DNA of 64,000 nt from Candidatus Bathyarchaeota archaeon (lineage in GTDB: Archaea; Thermoproteota; Bathyarchaeia; Bathyarchaeales; DTEX01): positions 1 to 64,000 of the forward strand of contig JAGTQE010000003.1 of the NCBI GenBank assembly GCA_018396635.1, in the 5' to 3' direction. The position numbers and the translations under genes are program-made. Each line of letters starts with the position of its first letter. Positions within the stretch are counted from its first letter, which is position 1. Under the pieces are notes generated by a model. The model saw only the letters and a list, made by a program, of their open reading frames with translations, made no database searches and was not told the DNA's origin. Positions 18,361-28,000 of this stretch are shown piece after piece.

Positions 18361-18816
18361 TTGCCAACACCATTTGATGTTCCCCCCTCAATGCTAATAA
18401 GCCGATTAGCAAGGTATCTAAAGGATAATGTAGATGCCGTCGAGCCTCCAGAATGGGCTCCATACGTTAAAACTGGCGTTCACGCAGAAAGAGCTCCGCA
18501 GAATCCAGACTGGTGGTATGTTCGCTGCGCCTCGCTGCTCAGGAAAATCTATATTATGGGCCCTATAGGCGTGGAGAGACTGCGCTCTGAGTATGGCGGG
18601 AGGAAGAGAAGGGGTGTAAGGCCTGAACATGCGAGGAAGGGTAGCGGCGCAATAGTTAGGAAGGCTCTCCAGCAGCTTGAGAAGGCTGGCTTAGTCACAA
18701 CTATAAGGGGGAAGGGCAGGATTGTCACGCCTGAGGGGAGAAGTCTCTTGGACACGCTCTCAGCTGAGATCAAGAAGGAGCTGGAGAAGGTTAATCCAGC
18801 TCTAAGTAAGTATTAG
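18361..18816 (+). CDS. rps19e: 30S ribosomal protein S19e
   Basis: The 151-residue protein shows MPTPFDVPPSMLISRLARYLKD, then PPQNPDWWYVRCASLLRKIY-type sequence and GPIGVERLRSEYGGRKRRGVRPEHARKGSGAIVRKALQQLEKAGLV. It starts at TTG, preceded by a weak GTGGGG. Confidence 0.96.
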   Translation: MPTPFDVPPSMLISRLARYLKDNVDAVEPPEWAPYVKTGVHAERAPQNPDWWYVRCASLLRKIYIMGPIGVERLRSEYGGRKRRGVRPEHARKGSGAIVRKALQQLEKAGLVTTIRGKGRIVTPEGRSLLDTLSAEIKKELEKVNPALSKY

Positions 18817-18832
18817 GATTGGGGTGGTTTGC

Positions 18833-19168
18833 GTGGGGCTCGACTACGAGAGGGAGCTCGAGGAGATAAGAAGGCGTAAGTTAATGGAGCTGCAGCAGAA
18901 AGCTGCCCAGGAGCAGGAGGCTGAAGCCAGTAGGAAAGAGGAGATGATAAGACAGTCTATTCTAAGGAGAATACTCACTGTTGAAGCTAGGCAGAGACTT
19001 GCAAACCTGAAGATGGTTAGACCGGACTTTGCTGCTCAGCTAGAGACCCAGCTAATTCAGATTGCGCAGCAGGGACTAGTGAAAATACCTATAGATGACG
19101 ACCAGCTGAAGGAGATCCTTAAAAGGTTGCAGGAGGGTAAGAGGGAGATTAGAATAAGGAGGATATGA
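18833..19168 (+). CDS. PDCD5-family DNA-binding protein
   Basis: The roughly 111-residue protein has a charged N-terminal helix ([30 protein letters not shown]) and the PDCD5 core [39 protein letters not shown]. It sits between S19e and L39e, a conserved archaeal order. GTG 18833 is preferred because GGGGTGG lies just ahead; GTG 18824 is also in frame. Confidence 0.93.
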   Translation: MGLDYERELEEIRRRKLMELQQKAAQEQEAEASRKEEMIRQSILRRILTVEARQRLANLKMVRPDFAAQLETQLIQIAQQGLVKIPIDDDQLKEILKRLQEGKREIRIRRI

Positions 19169-19170
19169 GG

Positions 19171-19323
19171 ATGGCTAGGAATAAACCCTTAGCGAAAAAG
19201 CTTAGGTTAATAAGTGCCGGTAAAGAGAGCAGCCCTATACCATCATGGGTTATAGTGAAGACTCTAGGCAAAGTTACGAGGATACCTAAGAGGCATTGGA
19301 GGAGGACTAAGATAAAACCTTAG
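19171..19323 (+). CDS. rpl39e: 50S ribosomal protein L39e
   Basis: A 50-residue very basic protein: [31 protein letters not shown] and a terminal [12 protein letters not shown], the L39e pattern. It lies at the wall of the peptide exit tunnel. It begins 2 bp after the PDCD5 stop and is followed 11 bp later by L31e. Confidence 0.95.
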   Translation: MARNKPLAKKLRLISAGKESSPIPSWVIVKTLGKVTRIPKRHWRRTKIKP

Positions 19324-19334
19324 GAGGGGGCTAG

Positions 19335-19667
19335 ATGAGCGAGAAGAGCGGTAGCACAGAAGTAAAAGAGGTGGAAAAGAAAGAGGAGGAGAGCGACATA
19401 GTTGAGGAGCGCATATATACTGTTCCGCTTGGCAGGGCCTGGATAACTCCTGTAACCAGGCGGGCGCCAAGAGCCATGCGCATATTGAAAGCCTTTATCA
19501 AGAGGCATATGAAGATTGATGAGGACTCCATAAAAATCTCTAATGAGGTTAATGAGAAGATATGGGAGAGGGGCATAGAGAAGCCTCCACGCAAGGTTAG
19601 GGTTAGAGTAACCAAGGATAAAGATGGAGTTGTAACAGTTTATTTAGCTGAAGCTGAAGGAAAGTAG
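19335..19667 (+). CDS. rpl31e: 50S ribosomal protein L31e
   Basis: The 110-residue protein has an acidic N-terminal tail (about 25 residues) before the L31e core: ERIYTVPLGRAWITPVTRRAPRAMRILKAFIKRHMKI, then VNEKIWERGIEKPPRKVRVRVTKDKDGVV. The tail is longer than in many L31e proteins. aIF6 follows after 1 bp. Confidence 0.95.
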   Translation: MSEKSGSTEVKEVEKKEEESDIVEERIYTVPLGRAWITPVTRRAPRAMRILKAFIKRHMKIDEDSIKISNEVNEKIWERGIEKPPRKVRVRVTKDKDGVVTVYLAEAEGK

Positions 19668-19668
19668 A

Positions 19669-20358
19669 ATGCCCCTATTCCTCTTAGACGTGTTTGGAAC
19701 AGCAAGTATAGGAGTTTTTATGCGCGCAACCGATAAATTTATTATTGTGCCAAGTCAGCTGCCAGAGAGCACTATAAATAAGATTGAAAGGTGGTTTGGC
19801 ATAGCATTAATAAAGACTAATATTGGCGGATCAGCGCTTATAGGCTCTTTAGTATGCGCCAATTCAAATGGCATAGTCCTGCCGCATATTGTGCGTGATG
19901 AGGAGCTCGCTGCCCTGAAAGCTCTGAAGGATGTGAATATATCTATTATGGAGGATAGTAGGAGGACGGCGTTTGGGAACCTTGTTTTAGCCAATGACTA
20001 TGGTGCGGTTGCGGATCCAAGGTTAAAAAGAAGCGAAGTTAAGATTATATCTGACACATTGGGGGTTGAGGTTGTGCAGGGGGAGATAGCTGGCTTACCC
20101 TACGTGGGCTCTCTCGCACTCGCAACAAATAGGGGGATTTTAGCTCATCCATTGCTTAAGCCTAGCGAAGAAAAGCTTTTAAGTGAGGTACTTAAAGCTC
20201 CAGTTAGTGTTGGAACAATTAACTGTGGAATCCCATATATATCTACGGGTTTGATAGGGAATAGTCGAGTTGCGGTTGCAGGCTCACTAACAACAGGTCC
20301 AGAAATATTCATAATAGGTCGGGCTCTTAGGGTGGTTGGCGAGAATGAGCGAAGTTAA
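19669..20358 (+). CDS. eif6: Translation initiation factor aIF6
   Basis: The 229-residue protein has the repeated alpha-beta subdomains of the aIF6 pentein, with FGTASIGVFMRATDKFIIVP, GSLVCANSNGIVLP, NLVLANDYGAVADP and SLALATNRGILAHP as successive repeat strands. aIF6 keeps the 50S subunit from joining 30S. It overlaps the LX gene by 14 bp. Confidence 0.95.
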   Translation: MPLFLLDVFGTASIGVFMRATDKFIIVPSQLPESTINKIERWFGIALIKTNIGGSALIGSLVCANSNGIVLPHIVRDEELAALKALKDVNISIMEDSRRTAFGNLVLANDYGAVADPRLKRSEVKIISDTLGVEVVQGEIAGLPYVGSLALATNRGILAHPLLKPSEEKLLSEVLKAPVSVGTINCGIPYISTGLIGNSRVAVAGSLTTGPEIFIIGRALRVVGENERS

Positions 20359-20533
20359 AGTCTATATGGTGGTTGGCAGGATAACAAAGCCAAATTTTAA
20401 AACGATTTTTAGAAAGGAGGTTAGGGCATTAAAGCCCGAGCACGCATTAGAGGAAATATACAAGATCTTTGGTAGTAAGCATAGGGTTAAGCGATTCCAT
20501 ATAAAGATTTTGAGGGTAGAGGAGAAAACCTAA
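20345..20533 (+). CDS. rplX: 50S ribosomal protein L20a/LX (eL20)
   Basis: The 62-residue protein has VYMVVGRITKPNFKTIFRKEVRALKPEHALEEIYKIFGSKHRVKRFHIKI, the LX pattern. ATG 20345 is chosen over an ATG nine bases upstream. It lies inside the end of aIF6, as is common in archaea. Confidence 0.92.
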   Translation: MSEVKVYMVVGRITKPNFKTIFRKEVRALKPEHALEEIYKIFGSKHRVKRFHIKILRVEEKT

Positions 20534-20580
20534 CTTATTTAAGTCTCCTCTCAATCTATGTTGTTTTGAGGAGCCATCTT

Positions 20581-21018
20581 ATGTCGGAGCCAGCCGAATC
20601 TGTAGAGGACGAGATTAGCAGGCTTGTAGTTGAACTGAGGATATTGGAGAGGACCGCTGAAGCTCTCCAGCTAAGAATAAACCTTGTTAACGCCAATTTA
20701 ACAGAGCTCAACTTGGCAAGCATGTCCCTGGAAGGCATTGAGAAAAAAGATTCAAACTCAATATTTGTCCCGATAGGCGGGGGCTCATATATTAAGGCTA
20801 TTCTTGAGGATACTGATAAAGTGGTTTATGGTATAGGTGCTGGGATAGCTATCGAGAAGACGATAAAGGAGGCTAAGGAGGATATAGCAAACAGGATAGC
20901 AGAGCTGAACAAAGCGAAGGCTGCGCTAGAGCAGCAGTTAAACCAGGTTTTAACCAGCATGCGTGAGAGGCAAGTTAGGCTACAGGAGCTATCCTCTAAG
21001 CTCAGAAGGCAAGGCTGA
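20581..21018 (+). CDS. pfdA: Prefoldin subunit alpha
   Basis: The 145-residue protein is two coiled-coil helices around a central beta-hairpin region: NSIFVPIGGGSYIKAILEDTDKVVYGIGAGIAIEKT. This is the alpha prefoldin layout. Prefoldin captures unfolded proteins. ATG 20581 follows GAGGAG at the right distance; a TTG at 20566 is in frame upstream. Confidence 0.93.
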   Translation: MSEPAESVEDEISRLVVELRILERTAEALQLRINLVNANLTELNLASMSLEGIEKKDSNSIFVPIGGGSYIKAILEDTDKVVYGIGAGIAIEKTIKEAKEDIANRIAELNKAKAALEQQLNQVLTSMRERQVRLQELSSKLRRQG

Positions 21019-21027
21019 GATAAGCAG

Positions 21028-21939
21028 ATGTTTGAGAGATTACGCAACGCGTTAAGTGGGATTCTAGATAAAATTTCAAGCGTGGAGCTTAAGCCCGAGA
21101 AGATACAGGAAGTGCTCTGGGATCTTAAACTAACGCTCCTAGAGAATGATGTTGCCCTAACTGTTGCGGAACATATATGTAGCGAGGTTGAGCGGAGGAT
21201 AATTGGCTTAAGGGTTAGCAGGTTTGAGGATAAACGTAAAGTCGTAAAGGAGATTTTAAGGAGCATCCTTCTAGAAGTCCTTAAGAGTGGAGAGGAAGTA
21301 GACTTTATCGGTTTAATCGAGGAGAAGAGAAGGGTTAGGGAGCCGTGCGTGATTGTCTTTGTTGGCATAAATGGGACTGGGAAAACAACAACTATTGCTA
21401 AAATAGCGAATCTACTGCTCAAGAGGGGTTACTCTGTGGTCTTGGCATGCAGCGACACATTTAGGGCTGGCTCAATAGAGCAGCTTGAGCAGCATGCAAA
21501 GAGGCTTGGGGTTCCCATGATCAAACATAAGTATGGCTCGGATGCTGCGGCTGTTGCCTACGACGCTGTGCAGTATGCTAAGGCTAAGGGAATAAACGTT
21601 GTCCTCATAGATACTGCTGGAAGAATGCAGACAAACAAGAATCTTATGGCTGAGATGGAGAAGATAATTCGTGTTGTTAAGCCAGATTTAACGATATTTG
21701 TTGGGGATGCTCTAACTGGAAATGATGCCGTCTCGCAGGCTGAGGAGTTCAGCAGGCACATAAATATAAGCGGGTCAATATTGACAAAGATGGATGCTGA
21801 CGCAAAGGGCGGAGCCGCAATCTCAATAGCCTATGTCACAAAGAAGCCAATATTATTTTTAGGGTTTGGGCAGAAGTATGATGATATAGAGCCCTTTAAG
21901 CCTGAGATTATAGTGGACCGGATTATTACGCCATCTTAA
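21028..21939 (+). CDS. ftsY: Signal recognition particle receptor FtsY
   Basis: The 303-residue NG-domain GTPase has an N-domain helix bundle, G1 GINGTGKTTTIAKIAN, DTFRAGSIEQLEQH, G3 DTAGRMQTNKNLM, G4 TKMDADAKGG and the closing GFGQKYDDIEPF. The acidic A domain is almost absent, so membrane contact is probably through the N-domain helix. It closes the informational array. Confidence 0.96.
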   Translation: MFERLRNALSGILDKISSVELKPEKIQEVLWDLKLTLLENDVALTVAEHICSEVERRIIGLRVSRFEDKRKVVKEILRSILLEVLKSGEEVDFIGLIEEKRRVREPCVIVFVGINGTGKTTTIAKIANLLLKRGYSVVLACSDTFRAGSIEQLEQHAKRLGVPMIKHKYGSDAAAVAYDAVQYAKAKGINVVLIDTAGRMQTNKNLMAEMEKIIRVVKPDLTIFVGDALTGNDAVSQAEEFSRHINISGSILTKMDADAKGGAAISIAYVTKKPILFLGFGQKYDDIEPFKPEIIVDRIITPS

Positions 21940-22004
21940 TGGCTTTAACCCTTCCATAAGGGGAAGCGAGAATCTTGCTGCGTATAATTTTGGGATTTTA
22001 TGGA

Positions 22005-22068
22005 TGGGTCAGATGAGTAACTCTCGATCATAGGCTTATAATCTCTTGACTCTTCCCACATCATCCCC
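22005..22068 (-). ncRNA. Candidate C/D box sRNA
   Basis: On the minus strand a near-consensus C box (ATGATGT, 22064-22058) and a perfect D box (CTGA, 22012-22009) are 45 bases apart and are bracketed by a short TGGG/CCCA stem. A weak C'-like ATGATCG lies in the middle; I do not see a good D' box. An AT-rich TATA-like element lies about 30 bases upstream (22093-22104). This is suggestive only. Confidence 0.25.
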
Positions 22069-22092
22069 ATGTCATTATATCCTCAAGAAGTG

Positions 22093-22104
22093 AAATTTAA
22101 ATTT
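22093..22104. promoter_or_regulatory. Palindromic TATA-like element
   Basis: AAATTTAAATTT is its own reverse complement. On the plus strand it lies about 35 bases before the radical SAM start, and on the minus strand about 30 bases before the candidate C/D sRNA. It could therefore serve either side. Confidence 0.4.
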
Positions 22105-22134
22105 ACTTCGTGATATTATCGAGCTGTGTGAAAT

Positions 22135-23184
22135 ATGAGTAAACTGCATATTCCCAAGCCATTCTCAGCCGGGATATTTTTAACCTATAAGTGCACAGGC
22201 GAGTGCAGACACTGCATGTATGCCTGCTCCCCAAAATGGAGGAGCGACTGGATAGACTTAAAGGGCGCCGAGGAGATTATAGAATTCCTCTCCAGATCAT
22301 TCACAGAATATTATCCTAAAGACTTTAGTCAGGTTGGAGTTAATGTTGGACTGCATTTCACGGGCGGCGAACCCTTCCTAAACTTCGATCTTCTATTGAG
22401 TTTGGTTGAGGTCGCCAACAATTATGATGTGCCATCAATCTTCGTTGAGACAAACTGCTTCTGGTGCATTAACGACAGCGTGGTTGAGGAGAAGCTTCTA
22501 AAGCTTAGAAGGGCTGGTCTAGATGGCATATTAATCAGCGCAAACCCGTTTGTAGTTGAGCATGTGCCCTTCGAGCGTATAGAGCGCGCCGTTAGGATAA
22601 GCAGACGCATATTCGGCAGAAACACGATGATTTATCAGGAGAACTTCTACAACCAGCTGAAGTCAATAAACTTAAGTGGAACTCTCCCCTTTGAGAGCTA
22701 TCTCTCGATAATGCGTGAAAAGGATCCTATAGGCCTTTATTTTGGGTTAAGCTATCCATCAATGCTCCTGATGGGTAGATTACCCTTTAGGCTAGGCCAC
22801 CTATATGAGAGGTTTCCGGCGAAAATGTTCTTCAGCGGGTCATGTCTAGAGGAACTTACCCGAAATTGGCATGTGCACATAGATAACTACTATAATTATG
22901 TAACGGGCTATTGCGCTGGGATAACCCTTGGAGATGCTAGAAAACTTGAGATATTATGCCAAGACGGCATTGATTTAGATGAGTATCCGGTGGTTGGCAG
23001 GCTTGTGGCATCCGACGGTATAAAGAGGCTTTTCACGTATGCGTCTGAGGAGTATGGATATAGGGAGAGGGGGGATGGATACATATCAAAGTGCCACCTA
23101 TGCCTCGATATAAGGAGGCATATTGTGGAGCATGACAGCGGGCTTAGAGAGCTTAAGCCAAAAGAATTTTATGAACATCTTTAA
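22135..23184 (+). CDS. Radical SAM protein
   Basis: The 349-residue protein has the radical SAM cluster motif CTGECRHC (CxxxCxxC, about residues 19-26) and FTGGEPFL, the SAM-binding GGE motif. Near the C terminus (about 317-320) are two more Cys (CHLC), which could ligate another cluster, though this is shorter than a full SPASM domain. The product is unknown. It stands alone between FtsY and an orphan gene. Confidence 0.85.
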   Translation: MSKLHIPKPFSAGIFLTYKCTGECRHCMYACSPKWRSDWIDLKGAEEIIEFLSRSFTEYYPKDFSQVGVNVGLHFTGGEPFLNFDLLLSLVEVANNYDVPSIFVETNCFWCINDSVVEEKLLKLRRAGLDGILISANPFVVEHVPFERIERAVRISRRIFGRNTMIYQENFYNQLKSINLSGTLPFESYLSIMREKDPIGLYFGLSYPSMLLMGRLPFRLGHLYERFPAKMFFSGSCLEELTRNWHVHIDNYYNYVTGYCAGITLGDARKLEILCQDGIDLDEYPVVGRLVASDGIKRLFTYASEEYGYRERGDGYISKCHLCLDIRRHIVEHDSGLRELKPKEFYEHL

Positions 23185-23294
23185 GATCGACGACTATTAC
23201 CCATATAAATATACAACTAATATTTTCTCGTCAACCTTTTATTCTTCCATCACGATCTTTTTATTGAGATCCATTTAATATTGAGTGAGAATTG

Positions 23295-23759
23295 ATGCAG
23301 CAGAGAAAACACCGCCTTAGGAAGAGGGTTGAGGGAGAGTTTATAGAAGAGGGGGATGTAGGCGTTGATAACCTCGTCAAAGTATTGATTAGAAGTTTTT
23401 TGAGAGCTGATAGTGATTATGGCGCAATATCTGATATAAAGACCAGTGTAGATTACGTCTACGCCCTCATAAGAAACTACATTTCCGAGGAAAAACTTGA
23501 CATTTACGCGCTAAAGATTGGGGATCAAATATTGATGTCTAAAACAAATGTAAACTTTGATAAAGTCTATGAGGTTATAAGGGAGAAAGCCCATCTAGAG
23601 GTAAAGAAAGGAATTATTGAGATTTGGAATGACCCAGAGAATAGGCTGCTGCACTTGCTGATCATACCATTAAGGAAACATTTTCCAATAGAATATGTTG
23701 CGGAGAGCGATAGGGAAAGAACCATAAGCATGCTTCTAGAGGAATTCTCAAATACCTAA
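23295..23759 (+). CDS. Hypothetical protein
   Basis: I do not recognise this 154-residue protein. It has a basic start (QQRKHRLRKRVEG), then an apparently globular alpha/beta part with VDYVYALIRNYISEEKLDIYALKIGDQILMS. It ends LLIIPLRKHFPIEYVAESDRERTISMLLEEF. No membrane segment or metal motif is visible. It converges on rps12 with 11 bp between the stops. Confidence 0.6.
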   Translation: MQQRKHRLRKRVEGEFIEEGDVGVDNLVKVLIRSFLRADSDYGAISDIKTSVDYVYALIRNYISEEKLDIYALKIGDQILMSKTNVNFDKVYEVIREKAHLEVKKGIIEIWNDPENRLLHLLIIPLRKHFPIEYVAESDRERTISMLLEEFSNT

Positions 23760-23770
23760 AAATGGACGTT

Positions 23771-24208
23771 TCAGCGTCTCGGCTTCTCCTTCTTGCCTAA
23801 AACCAAATCCTTAAGGGCTATTCCATTAACCGTTACAACCTTCCATCTAACTCCAGGTATATCTCCCATAGACCGACCCCTTGAGCCACCTATGCCCTCA
23901 ATGATCACTTCATCATGCTCGTCAACAACGTTAAGCGCGCCGTCGCCAGGCAGGAAAGCCGTCACAACCTTACCATTCTTTATCAGCTGAACCCTTACGC
24001 ATTTCCGTATGGCGCTGTTCGGCTGCTTACTCTCCCTACCAACCTTCTCCAAAACTATTCCGCGAGCCATTGGTGCTCCTTCGAGCGGATCCGCTTTAAC
24101 ATCTAGCATAAGCATACGCCTCTTATAGTACCTGTCTTTCCAACGGAACTTCTGTCTCCTAGCTCGAAGTTTTCTCGCAGCAAACTCCCCTCTAGGCTTT
24201 TTAGCCAT
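23771..24208 (-). CDS. rps12: 30S ribosomal protein S12
   Basis: The 145-residue archaeal S12 has [37 protein letters not shown] with the decoding-site PNSA segment, and [15 protein letters not shown]. It is the last gene of the RNA polymerase operon here. rps7 and EF-1 alpha, which often follow in archaea, are not next to it. Confidence 0.97.
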   Translation of the reverse strand: MAKKPRGEFAARKLRARRQKFRWKDRYYKRRMLMLDVKADPLEGAPMARGIVLEKVGRESKQPNSAIRKCVRVQLIKNGKVVTAFLPGDGALNVVDEHDEVIIEGIGGSRGRSMGDIPGVRWKVVTVNGIALKDLVLGKKEKPRR

Positions 24209-24285
24209 AGTTTCATCTCCACTCCATATCTAATATTTGCCAAGATCGCTCTAGTTATAAATATTTCGTTTTTAGCAGCGACTTG

Positions 24286-24723
24286 CTAAACTATGATTAC
24301 GTTACTTATATTGAAGTATCGCTTCGCTAGGAATCTAACCTTCTCCGCATTTCGACCGTTCTTGCCAATGGCTATGCCTTTATCTTTTCCGTCAACTGAG
24401 GCAACCGCTATCACGTTTCCATCAGGCTTCTTGATTATTCGAACCTCCTTGACATTCGCAGGCTTAAGCGCATTTTTTATCAGTTGGATTGGGTCTTCAG
24501 AGAACTCTACAACCTCATATTTTTTGCCCGTAACCTTCTCTAGGAGCGCTATATTCTTCCCGCCCCTACCTATAGCTAGCCCTGCCTCACCCTCCTTAAT
24601 CACGAAGATAACTCTTTCAAATTTTTGGTCGATTATGCAGTCCCTGACCGTTGCCCCAGTTAAGCTCTCGAAGAGGCGTATATACTCCAATTCCTCATTG
24701 GTTAAACGTATTCCCTTAGACAT
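24286..24723 (-). CDS. nusA: NusA-like KH-domain protein
   Basis: The 145-residue archaeal NusA consists of two KH domains with GxxG loops: GLAIGRGGKNIALLEKVTG and GIAIGKNGRNAEKVRFLA. It lacks the bacterial N-terminal and S1 domains, as is normal in archaea. Its likely role is in transcription elongation or termination, or rRNA processing. ATG 24723 overlaps the L30e stop. Confidence 0.93.
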   Translation of the reverse strand: MSKGIRLTNEELEYIRLFESLTGATVRDCIIDQKFERVIFVIKEGEAGLAIGRGGKNIALLEKVTGKKYEVVEFSEDPIQLIKNALKPANVKEVRIIKKPDGNVIAVASVDGKDKGIAIGKNGRNAEKVRFLAKRYFNISNVIIV

Positions 24724-25051
24724 TCCCACCACCTGTAAACTTGAGTATATCGGAGTCGCCCGGATCTCTTATTGTTAGGGCGGATACTAAAAATGGCTTA
24801 CCACATGCTGAGCCTAAATCTAGGCTTGTGCCAGGGTAAACGACTAAGGGTATCTCGGATAGCTTACAGTAGTATTCGATCTTCTCACGTATATCTTTTG
24901 GGCAATTGGAGGCTATGACCACTAACCTAGCTCTTCCAGACATAATACTTTTTATGGTTGAATTTGAGCCAAATAAAACTTTCCCAGTTTTAACTGCTAT
25001 AGCAATCGACCTATTAAGCTCGCTTTTGCTGAAGCTACTCAACTGATTCAC
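24716..25051 (-). CDS. rpl30e: 50S ribosomal protein L30e
   Basis: The 111-residue L7Ae-superfamily protein has IAVKTGKVLFGSNSTIKSIMSGRARLVVIASNCPKDIREKIEYYCKLSEIPLVVYPGTSLDLGSACGKPF. It overlaps the end of rpoA by 17 bp and the start of the NusA-like gene by 8 bp. Confidence 0.95.
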   Translation of the reverse strand: MNQLSSFSKSELNRSIAIAVKTGKVLFGSNSTIKSIMSGRARLVVIASNCPKDIREKIEYYCKLSEIPLVVYPGTSLDLGSACGKPFLVSALTIRDPGDSDILKFTGGGNV

Positions 25052-28000
25052 CCTCCGATCTCATGTTTGCGGATGGGGCCGTCATGTAAATATCAACTAG
25101 ACCAGTACCTACTGGTATGGTCTGCCCAACTATAACATTTTCAGTCACACCTTTAAGGAGATCAACTTCGCCTCTAACCGCTGCCTCAACTATGTTTGGC
25201 ACAGTTATTTCAAACGCTGCCCTCGCTAGGACGCTTGGCTTCTCACCGCTGACTCCATGGCGTCCTATCTGTCTAACGCTTCCAGTCGCCGTCATTATGT
25301 CGGCTACAAGCATTACATGCCTAATGTCAACGTCTAACCCTTGCTCTTCGAGTACCCCCATAGCCTCCTCGATTATTGCGTTTCTAGCGGCCTCTATTCC
25401 CAAAGTCCTCTCAATTTCATGTATGCTATTTGTAGTTGTTCTCGTAGGATCAACACCTACAACCTCAAGAACCCTGGGGAGATTAGACCCATCAGTCTTT
25501 ATGATCCACTCGCCATTCTGCTCGGTGACATAAACCCTCTTTATGCCCGGTATGCCTCTCACATGATATGATAAAACCTTGTTTAAGAGTTTTTTAGAGT
25601 CCATCTTTTTCTTCGGCTCAATGAACATTAAATCGCCCTCAACCCTCAGCGAGCAGCCCGGTATATTAATGATCTCGGTAAGGTCGTCTATAGATAAGCC
25701 GCGTTCATCCATCCTGCGCTTGCTCAACCTAACGATTACCCCGCCGGTCTCCGGATCAACATATGTTTCTTCAGCAATATCCTCAACAGTTGTATATAGA
25801 ATCTTCTGGGCGACTTCCATAGCCTTCTCCCGGCTACCCCTATGCTCCTCATCCAAGTAAATTGTCATTACTGGCGTTGAAGGCTCCCTCCTTGCATCAA
25901 CTATCTCGATTAATCGTGGCAGCCCAAGAGTAACGTTCTGCTCCCTAACACCAGCATAGTGGAAGGTTCTTAGGGTCATCTGCGTACCCGGCTCACCAAT
26001 GGATTGCGCCGCGACAACGCCTACGGCTTCTCCCGGCTCGACTAAAGCTTTCTTATAGCGTTCAACTGCCAAGCTGACTGCTAAATCCACACCCTCCTTA
26101 CTAAGATTAGAAGCCTTCAGCCCCTCCAAGAGCTCGCGCACTAACAGTGGCGTAAGCTCATCTCTAACCTTGTTAACTTGGCCCTCAATATACTCCTGCG
26201 ATGCTGGTTCGCCTTTTTCAATCATAAGCCTAACCTGCTCAATCAGCCTACTGACATTAACTGCCTTGCCGTGATCGCTCTTGGCTGGATCAACTCCATC
26301 TTCACCATACCTAAACTGCACAATCTCGCCGAGAGAGTTTCTAACGGTTCCATCATATTCAACGCGCAGATGCTCAAGGGCATTAATTAACCTTCTCTGC
26401 ATGTATCCGCTCTGCTGTGTTCTGACCGCCGTGTCCACCAGCCCTTCTCGCCCACCCATAGCGTGGAAGAAGAATTCTATCGGATCAAGCCCATCTCTAT
26501 AGGATGAATATACGAAGCCCCTAGCCTTTGGAGACGGATCGCCAATCTTGAAGTGCGGCAAGGCTCTCTCCAAGTAACCGCGTATAACACGCTTACCCCT
26601 AATAGATTGCTGCCCCAGTATTGCAGCCATCTGCCCTATATTAAGCGTTGAGCCTCTAGCACCCGTCTTAGTCATAATTATACCCGAGTTCTCGAGGCTG
26701 AGGTCCTCCTCAGCAACTTTCCCAGCCCTCTCCCTAGCCTCAGCCAGCTCATTCATAACATAAAGCTCAAATGAGTCTAGAAGCGTTTGACCCGGAAGCC
26801 TCTCCAGAGTCCCGTCCTGCAATGCTTTAGTTAAAGACTCTATTCTCTTTTCAGCGTTCCTTATTATTTGACGTATTTTCCGCTTAGCTTCAGCTGAAAG
26901 GTCGAGTTCATCGAAGGAGTATGTGAAGCCGCGCATAGTTATAAAGCGATTAAGTAAGCGACTTATCTGGTTAAGGAATTTTCTACCAGCCTCAGTTCCA
27001 TAATCCTTTATTATTCTATGGAGAACACTCTCAGACTTTTCAGCGCCTATAGAGTTCTTATCGATCACGCCCTTAATTAGGACGCCGTCCTTAATGACAA
27101 CATAGGCGTCATAAGGACACTCCTCCTTCAAACAAACATCACAATTCCTACAAACGCTTGCCTTCAACGCATAATTAAAGCCCTTTGGAAGGAAGAGGCT
27201 GAATATCTGCTTCCCAGTCCAGAGGGGCTCAGGCTCCTTCACCTCAGGCTCAGGTAGATCCCCATCGTAGCCTGCTGCCGCAAGGAGTTCGCATACTTCT
27301 TTCTTATTTAGGAGCGTTGATTTACGTGTTAAGAGGTAGGCTGCTGTTATAAAGTCCCTAATGGCGCCTATTATTGGACCCCCAAACCTAGGCGAGAGAA
27401 TATGGTCTTGAACCTGCATGAGCAGCCGGGCCTCTGTTTGGGCCTCCTCACTCTGTGGAACATGCAGATTCATCTCGTCGCCATCGAAGTCTGCGTTGTA
27501 GGGCGGGCAGACGCAGAGGTGTAGCCTGAAGGTTTTATATGGAAGAACCTTAACATAGTGGGCCATTATGGACATCCTGTGCAGGGAAGGCTGCCTATTA
27601 AATATCACTATATCTCCATCCTGTAGGTGGCGCTCAACTATGAAACCTGGTTCAAGAGCCTCAGCGAGCTTCTCCCTATCAGCCACAAACTCAAGCCTAA
27701 TGCGCTTCCCATCGGGTCTAACTATATAGAGCGCCCCCGGATACCTATCTGGGCCATTCTTAACTAGCTCGCGCAGCCTATCAATATTCCACGGGGTAAC
27801 CTTTTCTGGCACGGTGAGCCTCATAGCCACATATAATGGAACCCCAACCTCATTTATGTCTAGGTTTGAGTCTGGGCTTATGACTGTACGAGCTGAGAAG
27901 TCAACCCTCTTACCTGATAGGTTGCTTCTAAATCTTCCCTCCTTACCCTTTAGGCGCTGGGATAGAGTCTTTAACGCTCTCCCGGAACGATGTCTGGAGG

